7,454 nt of DNA from contig DJFY01000021.1 in NCBI GenBank assembly GCA_002431545.1, forward strand, positions 484 to 7,937, read 5' to 3'. Below the pieces are notes generated by a model. It was not told where the DNA came from. It saw only the letters and a list, made by a program, of their open reading frames with translations, and ran no database searches. Made by a program: the position numbers and the translations under genes. This DNA comes from Cellvibrionales bacterium UBA5860 (lineage in GTDB: Bacteria > Pseudomonadota > Gammaproteobacteria > Pseudomonadales > Porticoccaceae). Of the stretch, positions 5,082 to 7,454 are shown one piece after another. How positions within the stretch are numbered: position 1 is the stretch's first letter; each line of letters opens with the position of its first letter.

Positions 5082-5645
5082 ATGACAGACGATTCTCTGG
5101 AGCGACTGTACACCGATCTCAGGGCGCTACAGGATACCAGCGAGAACGCATTGCCGCCTGTAGGGCAGTGGCACCCGGATCTCAGTGGGGATATCGATAT
5201 CCGGATTGCGCGCGATGGTACCTGGTACCACGAAGGCAGTCCGATCAAGCGCCTATCGCTGGTCAAGCTATTCTCTAGCATTCTCCGCAAGGAGGATGAT
5301 CAGTTTTATCTGGTCACACCGGTGGAAAAGTGGCGAATTGTCGTCGAAGATGCCCCGCTCCACGTCATTGCGCTGGAGGTCCAGCGGCGGGAAGGGCACC
5401 AGGCACTGTTATTTAGCACCGCTACGGACGATCGCGTTGTCGCCAGCGCCGCGAATCCCCTCCACGTAACGACTGATCCGCAATCGGGTGAGCCCTCGCC
5501 TTATCTTATGGTGCGCGATGGTCTGGAGGCCCTGTTGTCGCGACCCGTATTCTATGAGTTGGCCGATTTGGCGGAGACCAGATCTGCCGGGGCTTCAACC
5601 GTTTATGGCGTGGTCAGTATGGGCGAGTTTTTCCCCTTGTCCTAG
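5082..5645 (+). CDS. DUF1285 family protein
   Basis: This is a 187-residue soluble protein without signal peptide or membrane segment. The DUF1285 signature is clear: PPVGQWHPDLSGDIDIRIAR (25-44), DGTWYHEGSPIKR (45-57), LVKLFSSILRKEDDQFYLVTPVEK (about 60-83), then VVEDAPLHV. Families of this kind are common in proteobacteria; known structures show a fold of repeated motifs, and a signalling role has been suggested but not proven. The gene starts 6 bp after the TetR stop codon, without its own strong ribosome binding site, which points to translational coupling. A working link between the two, such as sensing or modulation of the regulator, is plausible but inferred only from position. Confidence 0.88.
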   Translation: MTDDSLERLYTDLRALQDTSENALPPVGQWHPDLSGDIDIRIARDGTWYHEGSPIKRLSLVKLFSSILRKEDDQFYLVTPVEKWRIVVEDAPLHVIALEVQRREGHQALLFSTATDDRVVASAANPLHVTTDPQSGEPSPYLMVRDGLEALLSRPVFYELADLAETRSAGASTVYGVVSMGEFFPLS

Positions 5646-5674
5646 TGGGCTTCTTTATCTCTATTAATTCAATG

Positions 5675-5723
5675 TTCAGCAAAGGCAGTGTTGAGTAAAG
5701 GCAGTATTCAGCAAAAGGCAGAA
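5675..5723 (+). repeat. Three imperfect 16-17 bp tandem repeats
   Basis: The units are TTCAGCAAAGGCAGTG (5675-5690), TTGAGTAAAGGCAGTA (5691-5706) and TTCAGCAAAAGGCAGAA (5707-5723). They lie between the DUF1285 stop and the peptidase signal sequence. Each unit contains a purine stretch AAAGGCAG and the spacing between units is one and a half helical turns. If the upstream GTG 5688 were used as start they would be coding; otherwise they are leader or regulatory sequence. Confidence 0.75.
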
Positions 5724-5762
5724 ATTCGCTTTGGCGGACAGGGAAGCGGGAGTCCGGGGCGA

Positions 5763-7319
5763 GTGTCTGGCAGGTTAGTTTTAGGCTGGGTGCTGAACTG
5801 TGTGATTTTTCTCGCTGCCGGGGCTCCGGTGATGGCGCTGAGCAGCGGGGTTTTCGATAATCGCCGGGCTGTCGAAGGTGCTCGCTCTGCAGCGCGAACG
5901 CATGTTGCCCAGACAAATCTCGCCCAGGCGGCTTCTGTCCCGACTAATTCTCCTCAGACGACTTCCGTTCAGGCCAGTCCCGGAAAAAAGCGCGTTCCTC
6001 ACGATATCGAGGCTCTCGATGAGGTGGCATTGTTGCAGGCGTATATTCGAGCGAACACCAGTAATCCTCCCGGGAACGAAGCACCGGGCGCGACGTTTTT
6101 TGCTCGCGTGTTCGAGCAATATGGCGTCGACTACCGGATTATCGAGTCCGCGCCCGGGCGCGCCAATGTCTGGGCGCGAATAACGGGTGGAGACGAGCCG
6201 GGAATCCTTCTACTGCATCACATGGATGTCGTGCCAGCGGACGCCGCGCGTTGGCAGCACCCGCCATTTGCCGGGATTATCGCTGACGATTATCTGCACG
6301 GTCGCGGTAGTCTGGATAACAAGTCCGCGGGGATTTTTCACCTGACCACTTTTCTCGAGTTGCACGCAGCCGGAGAGCCCCTGCGCAGAGATGTTGTTTT
6401 TCTCGCGGTTGCCGACGAGGAGGCCGGGGGGCAACTCGGCGTAGGCTGGCTTCTGGAAAACCGGCCGCAGCTGTTTGCCGGCATCGGGGCGGTGCTGAAC
6501 GAGGGTGGGCGCGGGGAGCGGCTGGCGAGCAAGATTCGCTTTGCTGTTGAAACGACGCAGAAGTTGCCGCTCTGGCTTGCCGTCGAAGCGTCGGGAGAAA
6601 CGGGTCACGGGGCGGTGCCCAAAACCGAGACCGCGCCAAAACGCCTACTCGAAGCCCTGGGTCGTTTTAACGACCTGCGCTTTCAACCCCGTCTACTGCC
6701 AGTGACTCATCAATATCTGCAGGCCATTGCAGCGGATTTGCCCGAACCCTGGCGAACACGTTTCAAAGAACCGAAAAAACTAATTGCGTCCGCCAGGCAG
6801 ATGGCTGAATTGCACCACTATGACGAGCGCCTGTTTGCCCTGCTGACCAATACTTGTACGGTAACCCGCTTGACGGGTAGCCATAAAATAAATGTTTTGC
6901 CGCCAAAGGCTTCTGCTGAGATCGACTGTCGTTTATTGCCCGACGAGGATCCCCGGCGCGTAGAACAGTTAATAGCCGAAAAACTGCTTGGCGAGGATGA
7001 AGACGAGGGTGTCAATATTAGGCGGCTGTTGTCGTTTGGACCCGGCCACTCGCCCACAGACCACTGGCTGTATCGGGCCCTGGAAGGCGTTCTGGCTCAG
7101 GCCTACCCCAAGGCAGCGGTACTGCCGAAATTAAACGCCGGCTTCACGGACAGCCATTTCTTTCGCGAACGCGGCATAGCTGCTTACGGTTTTACGCCGG
7201 TAATTCTTACTCGGGAGGAGGGGGCCGGTGTTCATGGGGAAAATGAGCGCATATCGCTGATCAATATCAAATTGGGCCGAAGTTTAACGCGCGCAATACT
7301 CCGTGAAGTCGTATTTTAG
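5763..7319 (+). CDS. Exported M20 family zinc metallopeptidase (carboxypeptidase/aminoacylase-like)
   Basis: This is a two-zinc amide hydrolase that removes amino acids or acyl groups from small peptides or N-acyl amino acids, probably in the periplasm. Numbered from GTG 5763 (518 residues): signal peptide 1-25 ending APVMA; an Ala/Thr/Gln/Ser-rich linker to about 75; and the catalytic domain with all family residues visible: HMDVVP (His153, Asp155), GRGSLDNKSAG (bridging Asp185), DEEAGG (general-base Glu219, Glu220), NEGG (Glu247), GHGAVP in the lid domain (His282) and VHGENE (His491). The motif set resembles the CPS1/PM20D1-type branch of M20. GTG 5763 was preferred because it gives a compact signal peptide and has GGAG 10 nt upstream; the frame is open to GTG 5688, which would add 25 repeat-derived residues. 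Substrate is not predictable. It may be transcribed with the TetR-DUF1285 pair. Confidence 0.9.
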   Translation: MSGRLVLGWVLNCVIFLAAGAPVMALSSGVFDNRRAVEGARSAARTHVAQTNLAQAASVPTNSPQTTSVQASPGKKRVPHDIEALDEVALLQAYIRANTSNPPGNEAPGATFFARVFEQYGVDYRIIESAPGRANVWARITGGDEPGILLLHHMDVVPADAARWQHPPFAGIIADDYLHGRGSLDNKSAGIFHLTTFLELHAAGEPLRRDVVFLAVADEEAGGQLGVGWLLENRPQLFAGIGAVLNEGGRGERLASKIRFAVETTQKLPLWLAVEASGETGHGAVPKTETAPKRLLEALGRFNDLRFQPRLLPVTHQYLQAIAADLPEPWRTRFKEPKKLIASARQMAELHHYDERLFALLTNTCTVTRLTGSHKINVLPPKASAEIDCRLLPDEDPRRVEQLIAEKLLGEDEDEGVNIRRLLSFGPGHSPTDHWLYRALEGVLAQAYPKAAVLPKLNAGFTDSHFFRERGIAAYGFTPVILTREEGAGVHGENERISLINIKLGRSLTRAILREVVF

Positions 7320-7329
7320 CTGCGCATGA

Positions 7330-7365
7330 ACCGGGCACTTACCGGGATCAAAATAGTTGCCCGGT
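7330..7365. repeat. Inverted repeat after the peptidase gene
   Basis: ACCGGGCA (7330-7337) and TGCCCGGT (7358-7365) are perfect 8-bp complements separated by 20 bases, starting 10 bp after the stop codon. No T-run follows directly, so it is either a factor-dependent 3' end structure or a protein-binding site rather than a classic intrinsic terminator. Confidence 0.5.
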
Positions 7366-7376
7366 GTCGATGTGGC

Positions 7377-7402
7377 GCTGGTTGTGCCAGCCGGTGTTTT
7401 TT
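7377..7402 (+). terminator. Possible intrinsic terminator
   Basis: GCTGG-TTGTG-CCAGC (7377-7391) is a 5-bp stem with a 5-nt loop, followed 5 nt later by six T residues (7397-7402). The stem is short and the T-run displaced, so termination would be weak. It separates the peptidase gene from the next frame at 7415. Confidence 0.3.
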
Positions 7403-7414
7403 GGAGCGCGGTTT

Positions 7415-7454
7415 ATGCGGCGATTCCTGTACGGCGCTTTTTGCAAATGTGGTA
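7415..7454 (+). CDS. Start of a further gene (partial, runs off right edge)
   Basis: An ATG at 7415 has GGAG (7403-7406) 8 nt upstream, an ideal ribosome binding site. The 13 visible codons read MRRFLYGAFCKCG: basic then hydrophobic, possibly the beginning of a signal sequence. Too little is present for a family call. It follows the peptidase on the same strand after 95 bp. Confidence 0.45.
   Translation, partial: MRRFLYGAFCKCG

Noticed and set aside
1..7454. CRISPR array, riboswitch, phage defence or toxin-antitoxin system
   Set aside because: No regular direct repeat-spacer pattern, no recognisable aptamer and no gene pair of those families was seen on either strand.

Overview
The window reads as a Gram-negative gammaproteobacterial chromosome. 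Supporting signs are a TonB-dependent outer-membrane receptor, a near-consensus Fur box, a DUF1285 gene, an IS1111-type insertion sequence and a tRNA gene with an encoded CCA end. A marine Cellvibrionales-type organism would fit, but that is a guess from overall character. The right half (about 3.4-7.4 kb) looks like ordinary GC-richer core sequence. The stretch from about 1.0 to 3.2 kb is AT-richer in its left part, full of broken genes, and looks accessory.

Layout. Positions 1-974 (minus strand) hold a heme-uptake operon: a Fur-controlled promoter, the small gene hemP (54 codons), then the start of a TonB-dependent heme/hemoglobin-type receptor that runs off the left edge. Positions 975-1346 hold only one doubtful ORF. 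Positions 1347-1437 hold an attC-like pair of integron core boxes, directly behind a GNAT acetyltransferase gene (1451-1885, minus). Positions 1939 to about 2180 are the 3' remnant of a Spy-like periplasmic metal-resistance gene. It abuts the broken 3' end of a frameshifted IS110/IS1111 transposase pseudogene (to 2892), whose probable left inverted repeat lies at 2937-2952. Positions 2960-3254 contain no recognisable gene. A tRNA-Pro(CGG) gene (3255-3331, minus) separates this debris from the core region.

In the core part, a six-helix K+ channel gene (3400-4218, minus) is divergent from a TetR-family regulator gene (4413-5075, plus). The regulator is followed after 6 bp by a DUF1285 gene (5082-5645) and then, after a spacer with three 16-17 bp tandem repeats, by an exported M20 metallopeptidase gene (to 7319). 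A new reading frame with a good ribosome binding site starts at 7415 and leaves the window.

How the parts work together. hemP and the receptor form an iron-starvation-induced heme import unit. The regulator and DUF1285 genes are almost certainly co-transcribed, while the peptidase may or may not be in the same unit. The accessory block on the 3' side of tRNA-Pro is consistent with an eroded island. I see no convincing new multi-gene system. The most interesting points are the attC-like element, the IS/metal-sensor gene junction, and the repeats ahead of the peptidase.
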